A model generated the notes under the pieces. It was not told the DNA's origin. It did no database searches and was given only the letters and a program-made list of their open reading frames with translations. Positions 23,912 to 32,171 of a stretch of 64,000 nucleotides of DNA are shown here, piece after piece. Origin of the DNA: Calidithermus chliarophilus DSM 9957 (GTDB lineage: Bacteria; Deinococcota; Deinococci; Deinococcales; Thermaceae). The position numbers and the translations under genes were made by a program. Numbering within the stretch: the stretch's first letter is position 1; each line of letters starts with the position of its first letter. The stretch spans positions 1,116,601-1,180,600 of the forward strand of contig NZ_KE387023.1 of the NCBI RefSeq assembly GCF_000430045.1, written 5' to 3'.

Positions 23912-24625
23912 ATGCTCACCACTCTGCGGCGCAACCAGGCCTGGGCCGTGGCGCTGGGGCTCAACTGGGTCCTGTGGCTGTGGGCCATCACCGAACAGCC
24001 CCAGTGGCTCAGCGGGGCCATCGCCTACGCCAACTTCGTCGCCGTCGCCGGGTACTTCCGCATGGCGGCCCACCTGCCGGCTTCCATCCAGCGGGCGATG
24101 CACGGCATGGGGGTCGCCACCGGGGTGCTGGGGGCGGCCGAGCTGCTGCTGGCCTTCCAGCGCGCCTTCTCCGTTTCCGCCGGCTGGCTGCAGGAGAGCC
24201 TGTTCATGGCCGGGGCCCTCACGGCGGCCTTCTACGCCTTCGGCCTGCCGGGGGCCCTCGAGCGGCTGCGCCTGTACCGCCCGGGCGTGGCCCGGCGCGC
24301 GGTGGCCGGCTCGCTGCTCGCGGGCGCGGCCTGCACCCTGGTGGCCTGGCTCTTCCGGCCCTACTTCACCCCCGTCACGCTCTACACCTTCGTCACCTTC
24401 GCGCTGTTCTTCCTCTTCGCCCACCAGGTCGCGCTGATGTCGCAGAACCGCCTGCGCGAGAGCTTGCTGCGGGTGGTGTGGGGCCTGGCCCTGGTGAGCT
24501 TAGCCCGCGTCGTCGGGATTATCGGCGGCTTCGACCCCCCGCCCTGGGTGACGGTCGGCTTCACCTCGTTGTGGATCGCCGGGATGCAGGTGGTGGCCTC
24601 GTCGGCCCTCGAGCCCTCCACGTAA
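23912..24625 (+). CDS. Unrecognised seven-helix membrane protein
   Basis: 237 aa with about seven predicted membrane helices: 11-28, 35-52, 68-86, 94-113, 129-147, 155-175 and 185-225 region. No family recognised. The regular 7-TM layout and the LuxR-type regulator that follows 88 bases later make a sensory role thinkable, but nothing in the sequence proves it. The start lies 12 bases after an AAAACT that resembles the -10 boxes used for leaderless genes here. Probably limited to Deinococcus-Thermus relatives. Confidence 0.7.
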   Translation: MLTTLRRNQAWAVALGLNWVLWLWAITEQPQWLSGAIAYANFVAVAGYFRMAAHLPASIQRAMHGMGVATGVLGAAELLLAFQRAFSVSAGWLQESLFMAGALTAAFYAFGLPGALERLRLYRPGVARRAVAGSLLAGAACTLVAWLFRPYFTPVTLYTFVTFALFFLFAHQVALMSQNRLRESLLRVVWGLALVSLARVVGIIGGFDPPPWVTVGFTSLWIAGMQVVASSALEPST

Positions 24626-24649
24626 CATTCCGCGTAACGATTCCACCGC

Positions 24650-24678
24650 TTGAAAATTGGCTTGGCTACAGATAGGCT
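24650..24678 (+). promoter_or_regulatory. Promoter of the LuxR-type regulator gene
   Basis: TTGAAA (24650-24655), 17-base spacer, TAGGCT (24673-24678). The transcript would start about 28 bases before the ATG and include a GGAGG Shine-Dalgarno. Confidence 0.6.
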
Positions 24679-24713
24679 CGTTGTACTCGGTGGTTTTTGG
24701 AGGCCAAGTCTCC

Positions 24714-25232
24714 ATGTCCAAGAGCGTCACCATCCACGGTTCCTCCCCCTGGCTCTGCTCGGCGGCCGAAGCCCTGTACGGCACGGTGCGCCTGAGCAAG
24801 CCGGTCACTCTGGTGCTCGACCAGCCCGTAGGCTTCGCGCTCCAGGTGCTCCCCCTGCTGCAGCCGCCCTGTGTCGTCGCCACGCAGTCGGCCTCCCCCC
24901 ACTACCTCCACGACCTCGCCGGCCACCACCCCGCGGCGGTGCTGCTCGAGCCCGTCTCCCCCCAGCGCATGCTGGAGGTGCTCGAGCTCGTCGCCTCGGG
25001 CGCGGTGCTCCCCACCCCGGGGCTCGAGGCCGCCGAACCCCTCACCCAGCGCGAGCGCCAGGTGGCCCGCCTGCTGGTCAAAGGCCTCAGCGACAAGGAG
25101 ATCGCCCGCGAGCTGCGGGTCGAGCCCAAGACGGTGTCCAACTGGGTCTACAGCCTCAAGCAGAAGATCGGCGCCGACAACCGCTCGCAGGTGGGCCTGC
25201 TCTACCTGGGCCTGCGCGTCGAGCTGCCGTAA
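24714..25232 (+). CDS. LuxR/NarL family response-regulator-like transcription factor
   Basis: 172 aa. Residues 1-98 look like a receiver-like domain that lacks a clear phosphoacceptor Asp pocket. Residues 108-165 form a LuxR helix-turn-helix: PLTQRERQVARLLVKGLSDK ... ARELRVEPKTVSNWVYSLKQKI. GGAGG (24699-24703) lies 10 bases before the ATG. No histidine kinase is adjacent; the membrane protein before it may be a partner. A strong terminator follows at 25257. Targets unknown. Confidence 0.85.
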   Translation: MSKSVTIHGSSPWLCSAAEALYGTVRLSKPVTLVLDQPVGFALQVLPLLQPPCVVATQSASPHYLHDLAGHHPAAVLLEPVSPQRMLEVLELVASGAVLPTPGLEAAEPLTQRERQVARLLVKGLSDKEIARELRVEPKTVSNWVYSLKQKIGADNRSQVGLLYLGLRVELP

Positions 25233-25256
25233 GGTGAAAGCCCTACAACTCGTCGA

Positions 25257-25282
25257 AACGGCCCTCGAGGGCCGTTCTTTTG
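25257..25282 (+). terminator. Intrinsic terminator after the LuxR-type gene
   Basis: A 20-base perfect palindrome, AACGGCCCTCGAGGGCCGTT, followed by CTTTTG. The centre is CTCGAG, i.e. a TCGA loop. Confidence 0.88.
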
Positions 25283-25298
25283 TCTAGGTCCTGTTGTA

Positions 25299-25434
25299 AC
25301 ACCGGATTCAAAAAGATAGTCATCCGATCCAAAGACCCCCGGAGGCTATCTTTTTGAACCCCAGGGCACACCCCTCCCTGACGGCCGGCGAAGCAAACGT
25401 CACCCTTCGGCACCGGACTGACCGAATCTGGCAT
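25299..25434 (-). repeat. MITE-like palindromic element, copy E (136 bp, decayed ends)
   Basis: Begins ACACCGGATTC and ends GAATCTGGCAT, one mutation per end compared with ATACC/GGTAT. The GGATTCAAAAAGATA hairpin is intact with one change on its right arm. The long-form segment is truncated (only GGCGAAGCAAACG remains). It lies between the LuxR-type terminator and the leader of the export cluster. Confidence 0.85.
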
Positions 25435-25540
25435 AACTGGGTAATTTCTCCTAGCCGCCGCCGGGAATAATTACGCTTTCTGAGTTGGATCCTAAACACT
25501 ACTTTGATCCTGCCCTGGGCCCGGGGCAGGAGGTGCGCAC

Positions 25541-25594
25541 GTGAACGTATCTAAGGTATTCGTATGCGATGAGCGGGGGACTGGCCATGCTTAG
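25541..25594 (+). CDS. Putative 17-aa leader ORF before the export cluster
   Basis: GTG at 25541 follows GCAGGAGGT with a 6-base gap, the strongest ribosome site in this stretch, and reads MNVSKVFVCDERGTGHA to a TAG at 25594. It overlaps the start of the first lipoprotein gene in another frame, so translation could be coupled. A G/C palindrome (25511-25528) lies just upstream. It may also be chance; only conservation would tell. Confidence 0.35.
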   Translation: MNVSKVFVCDERGTGHA

Positions 25595-26534
25595 GCACGT
25601 CGTGGGCGGTGCTCTGCTCCTGCTGCTGGCCGGCTGCGGCTCGAAGGATAGCCCGATCGTTCGGGTGGGGCCTGGCGCCGATAAAGAGATTCGGACTTTT
25701 CAGGTGGAGATAAACGCGGCGACGGCAGCCCCGTTCATGGGGTTGCGAACCCAGTCTCCGCAGGGGCTGCGGGCGGCCTATCTGTTTGAAAACGGGAACC
25801 TCAAAACCCGCTTGGACATACCGGCCGAGATGCTGCCCGACCAGCGCGCTCGAGTGATCCTTACGGACTACGCTCAAAAGGCGGCTCGAGTGTACTTCGC
25901 AGATAACCGGCAGTTGGACCCTCAATTCGACGCGTCGGGCTTCGGGCAGTTGCTCATGGACGACGCCTTAGGCCTACAGGTAGGCTTTGGCGACCTGCGC
26001 CACCCCTTCCGCCGCATGTCCCCCGACCAGTTCCAGGCTGTCGCACAAAGGGCGGGCTTCGACCTCGTAGGCAAGAAAGCCCAGCTTCTCACCGTGCGGC
26101 GCGTCTATTCACGCGACAACGTGACCCGCAAGCTCACGCTGGCCTTTGACGCAGAAGTTGGCGCGGTGACGCAGGTCGATGACGTCATCGTCAGCCCGTC
26201 CGCCACGCTCGAGGCGGTCAGCCAGGTCCAGTACACCGAGTTGCCCAACACCACCGACATCGCGGTGCCCTATCAGATCGACACCACCTCCACCGTGACC
26301 CTTCAAGGGGACCTGCGCCAGCCGACGATGGAGCTGCCGGTAGCCGACGCTGAGCTCAAGCCCGGTGAGCAACTTCAGTTGCAACCGGGCGAGGAGGTAG
26401 TGGCCGAGTTTTCGGCCCCCGTCGGCCAAGGCTCGGTTGATCCGAACACCCAGACCTCCCAGCAGACCATCCGCTACGAGGACATACGGGTCAACACCCT
26501 CGAGGCCGACTACTTCACCTTCGGAGGTAAGTGA
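25569..26534 (+). CDS. Lipoprotein of unknown function (first gene of the export cluster)
   Basis: 321 aa. Signal peptide with lipobox LLAGC (Cys23 from this ATG); a second ATG at 25587 (MLRHVV) sits after GCGGGGGA and is an equally good start. The mature part is predicted to be rich in beta strands, with a repetitive acidic/Gln stretch near 270-290. No family recognised. It would be anchored in the outer face of a membrane. The stop codon shares a base with the start of the secreted hydrolase gene, so the two are translationally linked. Confidence 0.75.
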   Translation: MSGGLAMLRHVVGGALLLLLAGCGSKDSPIVRVGPGADKEIRTFQVEINAATAAPFMGLRTQSPQGLRAAYLFENGNLKTRLDIPAEMLPDQRARVILTDYAQKAARVYFADNRQLDPQFDASGFGQLLMDDALGLQVGFGDLRHPFRRMSPDQFQAVAQRAGFDLVGKKAQLLTVRRVYSRDNVTRKLTLAFDAEVGAVTQVDDVIVSPSATLEAVSQVQYTELPNTTDIAVPYQIDTTSTVTLQGDLRQPTMELPVADAELKPGEQLQLQPGEEVVAEFSAPVGQGSVDPNTQTSQQTIRYEDIRVNTLEADYFTFGGK

Positions 26535-27904
26535 TGCGCTTGCGGTGGATCCCACTCTCAGCCCTGGCTTTGCTGCCCGGCGCCTTCGCCCAGAGGATGG
26601 GCTTCGAGCTCGCCCACGGCATCAACTCGGGCTACGGGATGTTCCAGGAAGCCATGACCACCCCCAACGGCAGGCAGACGCTCGAGCAGTACCTGCAAAA
26701 GCTGGAGGGTGTCGCGAGGGTTCAGGGCGTCACCTGCAACACCAAAGCCTTCGACGTCAACAGGCAGGTCTACGAGAACGCCTGCGAATCGCACACGACC
26801 AGCTACGCGAAATCCGTCAACCAACTCGCCCGGGATGTGGACAAGATGATCCTGGTGGGGCACAGCCAAGGTGGCCTACGCTCGCGCGAGTTCCTGCAGT
26901 CGGTGGGCGACCGCAACGGGGACTTTAGCCTCGCCCGGAGCAAGGTGACGGGTCTGGTCACCATGGGTTCGCCGCTCAACGGGGCCGCGATCGCCCAGAA
27001 CGCCCCCGGATTTGCTGCCTGGAACATAGGGCTTCTGTTCACCAGTTCCATGGCGAGCAGCTTCTGGGCTTCGGGGCAAGCGAGCGCGTGGCAGGGTCCT
27101 GCGGCAGCCATCGCTGCTGCAGTGGTGCCTATCCTGATCACCAATCACGTTGTTAATGACGTGGTGGGCGCGGGGCGGGGCGATATGAGCCCGAACAGTG
27201 CGATGGTGGGTCGGCACAACAACTACCAGTGCCGGTGGGTGCTCACGAAGCAGGCTTCGCAGATGGGGATGGGGAGCTTTTCGGTGGGGCAGTGGACCCA
27301 GGTATGCGACATGAAGAACCCCGCTTATCGCCCGCTTCCGGCTCGAGTGGCTGTGATGAACATCGTTGGGCAGGGCAACCACCTCGATCATTTCGTCGGG
27401 TTGAACGCTCACCTCATTCAGATCGCGGCCGACGGGATAGGTGTGCTCAACGGCTTTCCGATCGCCAACCTAATTTCTACCCCCCTGAGCAAACTGCTGA
27501 CGCTTATCGCCTCCGCGACCAACGGCGAGGCAGTGTGGCTAGCTGCCCGCACGGGAACGGCCACCTACTTCGGTGTTCTGGCCGCAGCTACGTGGGCGAT
27601 CGCCTGGATGCCTTGGAATTGGTGGCAGATTCCGGCAGCCATAGCTCAAACGGCACTGGCGACTGAATTTGCCGCCTTGCCGTGGGTTTGGAATACGGTG
27701 GTAGTAGGCAGCGGTCAGGGAGACAGCATCGTGCCCGAGGACTCGCAGAACTACATGTTCAGAAATGCCGCACGCCTGGGCATTGGTCTTGCTATGGTCA
27801 AGAACCTGCCGGATGCCCACCATGTGGGCAAGAAGGGCGAAGCAGTGCATCCTGATACGCCTCGAGCCATCCACGACTTGTACAAGGTAGCGAGGAATCA
27901 GTGA
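26534..27904 (+). CDS. Secreted alpha/beta hydrolase (lipase-like)
   Basis: 456 aa from the ATG at 26534 (GGAGGT 6 bases upstream). Sec signal with cut after GAFA near residue 19. HGINSGYG near 28-35 fits an oxyanion-hole loop; the nucleophile elbow is GHSQGG with Ser111; an Asp in QGDSIVPEDSQ and a His in DAHHVG near the C-terminus complete a likely triad. Two Ala-rich hydrophobic stretches (about 190-215 and 340-385) are unusual and may form a lid or membrane contact. It could act on lipids or other esters outside the cell. The start overlaps the lipoprotein gene before it, and the end overlaps the next gene by 4 bases. Confidence 0.8.
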   Translation: MRLRWIPLSALALLPGAFAQRMGFELAHGINSGYGMFQEAMTTPNGRQTLEQYLQKLEGVARVQGVTCNTKAFDVNRQVYENACESHTTSYAKSVNQLARDVDKMILVGHSQGGLRSREFLQSVGDRNGDFSLARSKVTGLVTMGSPLNGAAIAQNAPGFAAWNIGLLFTSSMASSFWASGQASAWQGPAAAIAAAVVPILITNHVVNDVVGAGRGDMSPNSAMVGRHNNYQCRWVLTKQASQMGMGSFSVGQWTQVCDMKNPAYRPLPARVAVMNIVGQGNHLDHFVGLNAHLIQIAADGIGVLNGFPIANLISTPLSKLLTLIASATNGEAVWLAARTGTATYFGVLAAATWAIAWMPWNWWQIPAAIAQTALATEFAALPWVWNTVVVGSGQGDSIVPEDSQNYMFRNAARLGIGLAMVKNLPDAHHVGKKGEAVHPDTPRAIHDLYKVARNQ

Positions 27905-29106
27905 AGGGGTTACGCCTTTTGATGGCAACTGGCTTGATAGTTATGGGCATTACCGGTTGCGGTCTTCTAGATCCTAATGCTCATATGGCTGACATTAAGC
28001 CTGTCTGGAAACTTGAGGATCCCAAAGGTTGGGGGGGCTATGGCCCCCTTAACCTGGTCGGGGATACGGCTGTTAGTTCCTATCCATGGTCTACATGGGC
28101 AGTGGGTATTAATCTGAAAGAACGCCAGTTCATATGGTGGAGCCCGAATTACTCTCACGATATCCGTTACATTCCTACAAAAGATGGCCTTTTCTACACC
28201 TACGGTGGGGATAAAGCCCAGAACGTCCCCTATCGGTTGTGGGTGGCGAGGATTGACACGGGAGAACTGGTCAGATCTATTGAACTTCCATACTTACAAG
28301 GTTTAGACGCGCTTAACTTACATCCAGTAATACACAAAGACCGATTATTCCTTGTGAGTGAGGATATTTTGGTAGCTTACGCCATTAAAGATGCGTCAAG
28401 ACCACACGAAGTTTGGCGAGTACGCATACCTGTTCTTCCATGGTCGATGGAGATAGACGAGAAGGGTGATATCTACATAGGACACACATATCAAAGTGGC
28501 GAGGAGCGCCCAAGCCTGTACAAGTACTCAGGCGAAGACGGTCGCCTCATCTGGAAGGCCTTTACCAAGTACTCTGACCTCAACCGCCCCGGAGACGTAA
28601 AAAGCTGGTATGAAGGAGCCGAATCCATCGGCTTTGATGGCGACCGGGTGATTGTTTCGGCAGGCGTGACGCTGCAAGCCTTCGACCGCCGAACCGGGCA
28701 ACGCCTTTGGGTATCTCCGGAGGTGCAGTGCGGTGGGGCGGTGGGAAGTGGCTTCGGGGGCCCCATCGAGTTCGGGGGCGGGAAGGCCTACCTGCTGCGC
28801 AACTCGGACGTGTGCTTCCACGCCTTCAACCTCAGCGACGGCTCGATCGCCTGGACCGTAGACGCAGGGCAGGTGGCGCCGTGGGCCAAAGTCACCTTCG
28901 GTGCGGCGAACCAGAAAGCCCTGTACCACAACGGCGTGGTCTACGCGAGCAACGAGCACTTGTGGGCCGTCGAGGCCGCGACGGGGAAGGTGCTGGCGGT
29001 GTCGCGCACCAGGGCCTACCAGGCGACTTCAACGGCCCCAATCCTGTACAACGGCGAGATCATCGTCAACGGCAATCCGATCTACGCGTACAAACCCTTG
29101 CGTTAG
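27901..29106 (+). CDS. Lipoprotein with PQQ-like beta-propeller repeats
   Basis: 401 aa. Lipobox ITGC (Cys20). The rest shows repeated W/F-x-x-D/N-G blades with A-x-D-x-x-T-G-x-x-x-W type motifs (VARIDTGELVRSIEL, LQAFDRRTGQRLWVSPE, LWAVEAATGKVL), as in PQQ-like/BamB propellers; no enzyme residues are visible, so binding or scaffold work is likelier than catalysis. GTG start overlapping the preceding stop. Base use changes sharply inside the gene: about 27930-28600 is clearly AT-richer, while the rest is GC-rich like its neighbours. Confidence 0.8.
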   Translation: MKGLRLLMATGLIVMGITGCGLLDPNAHMADIKPVWKLEDPKGWGGYGPLNLVGDTAVSSYPWSTWAVGINLKERQFIWWSPNYSHDIRYIPTKDGLFYTYGGDKAQNVPYRLWVARIDTGELVRSIELPYLQGLDALNLHPVIHKDRLFLVSEDILVAYAIKDASRPHEVWRVRIPVLPWSMEIDEKGDIYIGHTYQSGEERPSLYKYSGEDGRLIWKAFTKYSDLNRPGDVKSWYEGAESIGFDGDRVIVSAGVTLQAFDRRTGQRLWVSPEVQCGGAVGSGFGGPIEFGGGKAYLLRNSDVCFHAFNLSDGSIAWTVDAGQVAPWAKVTFGAANQKALYHNGVVYASNEHLWAVEAATGKVLAVSRTRAYQATSTAPILYNGEIIVNGNPIYAYKPLR

Positions 29107-29115
29107 GAGGCTTTC

Positions 29116-29799
29116 ATGAGGCTATACGTCGTGCAGCCGTGGGCTGCATTCAGGAGGCTTGTCGTCCGAATGGGTTGGCTGAGTCAAAGTTGGGCGCGCG
29201 GTCTGGCGGGAGTCCTGCTGGTCGTGGGATTGGCTTTCGCCCAGGAACCTGCCGAGCAGCAGGAGCCGTGGGAGGCTTCGCCAGCTACGCTGACTGCGGG
29301 AAAGGTGCGGTTGGGGTTTCACTACTCGAGCCCCTCCGACGGCGGTCCAGCCCTCGGCCCTGGAGGATGGCTGGCGTTCGAGGTGGGGGAGCCCGGCGCG
29401 CTTCAGTCGCGCTTGCTGTTCGAGGTGAACGGGATTTCCCAACCCAAGGCCAGTGTTTATGCCGCCTACGCCAGAATGTGGCCGCTGGATCTCGTGAGCG
29501 TTGGGCGCCTTTGGGGAACGCTGGGGTTCGGCGTCGATAGCGATGACCTGAGCAAATACCAGGAGAAGGACGCGACCGACGGCACCACCTGGGTTTTGGC
29601 CATACTGATATTCCCGGCGCTGCTGGACATTACCCGCTTCGAGATGAGCCTGGGTTGGGACGTCGAGCTCACGGAAAACCTCAGCCTCATGCTCGAGACC
29701 TACACCAACGCTTCGGGGGTAGGCGGCGGTCGGTACGGTCTGCGTAGCGGCCTCGTCTTCCGCGTGAATCCGAACCTCGAGGGCGTCCCACGGGAGTAA
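29116..29799 (+). CDS. Exported protein of unknown function, possibly beta-barrel
   Basis: 227 aa. Long N-terminus with a Sec signal (core LAGVLLVVGLAFA, cut after residue 42); a second ATG at 29170 would give a more usual signal length. Both starts are preceded by AGGAGGCTT-like sequences (29106 and 29151), i.e. a small local duplication. The mature part has alternating hydrophobic strands with aromatic residues and ends GLRSGLVFRVNP, which would fit a small outer-membrane barrel, but this is weak. No family recognised. Confidence 0.65.
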   Translation: MRLYVVQPWAAFRRLVVRMGWLSQSWARGLAGVLLVVGLAFAQEPAEQQEPWEASPATLTAGKVRLGFHYSSPSDGGPALGPGGWLAFEVGEPGALQSRLLFEVNGISQPKASVYAAYARMWPLDLVSVGRLWGTLGFGVDSDDLSKYQEKDATDGTTWVLAILIFPALLDITRFEMSLGWDVELTENLSLMLETYTNASGVGGGRYGLRSGLVFRVNPNLEGVPRE

Positions 29800-29807
29800 G
29801 CAGAGCA

Positions 29808-30488
29808 ATGGTCTCGTATAAAACCCTTACCCTGGTGGCGTTGTGTGCCCTGGCCCTTCCGGCCTGCACGAAAAGGGAGGCCCGCATCCGGGTCACGGCC
29901 GAGGTGAGCGGCCCGACCCTGAACCTCAGCGCGGTGCTCGAGGGCGCTGACGGGCAAGGCCTTTCGGGCGCCTTGGTCAAGCTCACCGACCCCAGTGGGG
30001 CGGTCAGCATCGTGAATTTCGACGCCCGCAAGAATGCTTATGCCCTCACCGCCCCGGCCCTGAACGGGGAGTACCGCCTCGAGGCCGACAGCCTCGGCTC
30101 GGGCAGGCAGCGGTTGTCCTTCCCGGTGCAGGTGTTCTCCACCGAACCCGGCGTGGTCTCGGTGCAGGACGGCGAGGGCAGCAAGGCCGAGGAGTTCAAG
30201 AAGCTCAAAGCCGGCACGCCCATCCGGGTGGAGTGGAGGCCCGTGGAAGGCGCCGAGCGTTATCTGCTGGAACTGCGGCAGGGCGGAAAGACCGTCGGCA
30301 GCGTGAGGGTCAGCGGGGGCTACAGCTACGTGATCCCGCCGAATACCTTTCAGGGAAGCGCGGTGGGGGCTGCGGTCACGGTGCAGGTCACGGCCAGTGC
30401 CCAGTCCGGAGACCTGGACTACTCGAGGGGCTACCTGAGCTACACCAGCGCCCAGGGGCCGAGCTATAGCTTTCAGGTCGTCCCGTGA
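29808..30488 (+). CDS. Lipoprotein with Ig-like/fibronectin-type segments
   Basis: 226 aa. Signal peptide and lipobox LPAC (Cys20). Two beta-rich segments follow: about 27-105 (carboxypeptidase-regulatory or Ig-like, with LSGALVKLTDPSGAVS) and about 125-225 (fibronectin-III-like, with VEWRPVEGAERYLLELRQGG). No enzyme motif. It is the fifth gene of the export cluster and overlaps the metallopeptidase gene by 4 bases. Function unknown; binding or adhesion domains of this kind often present substrate to a partner enzyme. Confidence 0.72.
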   Translation: MVSYKTLTLVALCALALPACTKREARIRVTAEVSGPTLNLSAVLEGADGQGLSGALVKLTDPSGAVSIVNFDARKNAYALTAPALNGEYRLEADSLGSGRQRLSFPVQVFSTEPGVVSVQDGEGSKAEEFKKLKAGTPIRVEWRPVEGAERYLLELRQGGKTVGSVRVSGGYSYVIPPNTFQGSAVGAAVTVQVTASAQSGDLDYSRGYLSYTSAQGPSYSFQVVP

Positions 30489-32134
30489 GAGGTGCCGTTG
30501 CCCTGGCCGTGTGCGGGCTGTGGCTGGCCGGCTGTGCCCGGGGCCCGGCTCCCGAGATCCGTTTCCCCTCACCAGGGGCCAAGCTCGCGAACCCGGTCCA
30601 TTTGGAGGCCAGTACCGAGGTGCGGTGGTTCGACGGGCAGGCATACCTGGGCCAGGGGCGTGTTTGGAGAGGAAGCCTGAGCCCTGGAACCCACCGCATT
30701 CGTGCGGAGGGTGCGGGGGAGGCGAGCCTCGAGCTCGATGTCGAAGAGGATTACCCCCTCGACGTGATCCGGGCCGTCCCCTCAGGGAAGGCTGAGCTGG
30801 ACCTTCCTCCGGGCAAGTACCGCGTGATCTGGGGAAACGCTTCCGGGAAGCCGATCCAGGCCGGCGAACCCTCGGCACGAACCCAACCGCCGAGCCATAC
30901 TCCCTGGCACGAGCCGGTTCGAGCCCTCGAGCACGAGCTCCTGCAAAAACCCCAGCGCAAGGTCGAGCTGAAGCCAGGCAAACAGCTCCGGGGTCTGCCG
31001 GAACTGGGCAGTAAACGCAGCTTTCGCCTGCTGGACCTGGACTCGCCTGGCAGCGAGTTGATCGAGGCCCGGCTGGTGTGGGCCGGTGCCAACGTCCTGG
31101 CCTACGTGCATGAAGCCGCCGGGTACGACGTGGGCGAGTTGGCGGCTGCGGTGGGCCCCATCGTCCGGGCTTTCGACGGGGAGGTTCTCGAGCGAGTTCG
31201 AACGGCCTTCGGGGCTCATGCCGACGTAGACGGCAACGCCCGGATCCTCCTGCTGTTCACGCCCCGGCTCAACCAGTCGGGCCTGGCCGTGGGCTTCTTC
31301 TACGCCGGCGACCTGCTGGCGCATGGCCCGGATAACCCCGATAGCAACGAGGCCGACATGCTTTACCTGGGTGTCCCCCAGCCAGGGGATTTCAATTTCT
31401 CCTCGGCCTCCCTCACCGCGACGGCCTGCCACGAATTGCAGCACCTGGTGAACTTTTCCAATTACACCCTGCCCTACGTCGAAAATCCTGACCCGCCCCT
31501 GAGCCCGCTGTGGCTCAACGAGGGGATGTCGCACCTGGCCGAGGACCTGTGCGGGTACAACCTGCTGGGCGGCAACCTGGCCTTCGTGAGCCGGTACCTC
31601 GAGCGAGTCCCCGGCACCAGCCTTACGGCCGCCGACCTGAACGGCCAGGGGGATACCCTCGAGCGGCGGGGGGCGGCCTACCTCTACCTGCGCTACCTGA
31701 TGGAACGCGCAGGAGGTCTGGCCTTGCAGAACGGCAGGTTGGTGGATAAGGGCGGATTGCGCTTTACCCGCAGGGTCATCGCTGAACGGGCGGCGGGTTA
31801 TGCGGCGGTGGCCGGGCTCGCGGGCGTCGCACCCGGTGAGGCGCTCTGGCGCTACTGGTGGACCCTGGCGCTCTCGGGCGAGGGTCGCCTGGCCTGGGCC
31901 GAGTTCGAGCCAAGGGTGCTCGACCCTTTCACCGGCGACTACCTGGGGGTGGACCTGCGCTTGGGCAAGGTCCAGCTCACGCCCCAGCATGCCTTCGAGC
32001 TGAACGGGGTTAAACCCACCCTCCAGTGGCCGAGCACGCTTCCGCCCGCTGCCTTCGCGCTGCGGGAGGTTCAGGGGCCCTGCCGGCTCGAGCTGCCTCG
32101 AGCGGGAGCCGTTCAGGTGTTGAGGGTTGAGTAA
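30485..32134 (+). CDS. Lipoprotein zinc metallopeptidase, M30 (hyicolysin)-like
   Basis: 549 aa. Lipobox LAGC (Cys17). An N-terminal beta domain (about 22-130) precedes the peptidase domain. Zinc site HELQH at residues 316-320, followed by LNEGMSHLAEDL with Glu346, as in the M30/gluzincin-like group. GTG start overlapping the previous gene (GTGA). It would cut proteins at the cell surface. The C-terminal ~120 residues have no recognised domain. It closes the six-gene cluster and converges on a carboxylesterase gene 37 bases away. Confidence 0.82.
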   Translation: MRGAVALAVCGLWLAGCARGPAPEIRFPSPGAKLANPVHLEASTEVRWFDGQAYLGQGRVWRGSLSPGTHRIRAEGAGEASLELDVEEDYPLDVIRAVPSGKAELDLPPGKYRVIWGNASGKPIQAGEPSARTQPPSHTPWHEPVRALEHELLQKPQRKVELKPGKQLRGLPELGSKRSFRLLDLDSPGSELIEARLVWAGANVLAYVHEAAGYDVGELAAAVGPIVRAFDGEVLERVRTAFGAHADVDGNARILLLFTPRLNQSGLAVGFFYAGDLLAHGPDNPDSNEADMLYLGVPQPGDFNFSSASLTATACHELQHLVNFSNYTLPYVENPDPPLSPLWLNEGMSHLAEDLCGYNLLGGNLAFVSRYLERVPGTSLTAADLNGQGDTLERRGAAYLYLRYLMERAGGLALQNGRLVDKGGLRFTRRVIAERAAGYAAVAGLAGVAPGEALWRYWWTLALSGEGRLAWAEFEPRVLDPFTGDYLGVDLRLGKVQLTPQHAFELNGVKPTLQWPSTLPPAAFALREVQGPCRLELPRAGAVQVLRVE

Positions 32135-32171
32135 GGCCGGGGTCGCTCGCGTTCACCCGCTGGGCCCTGCC

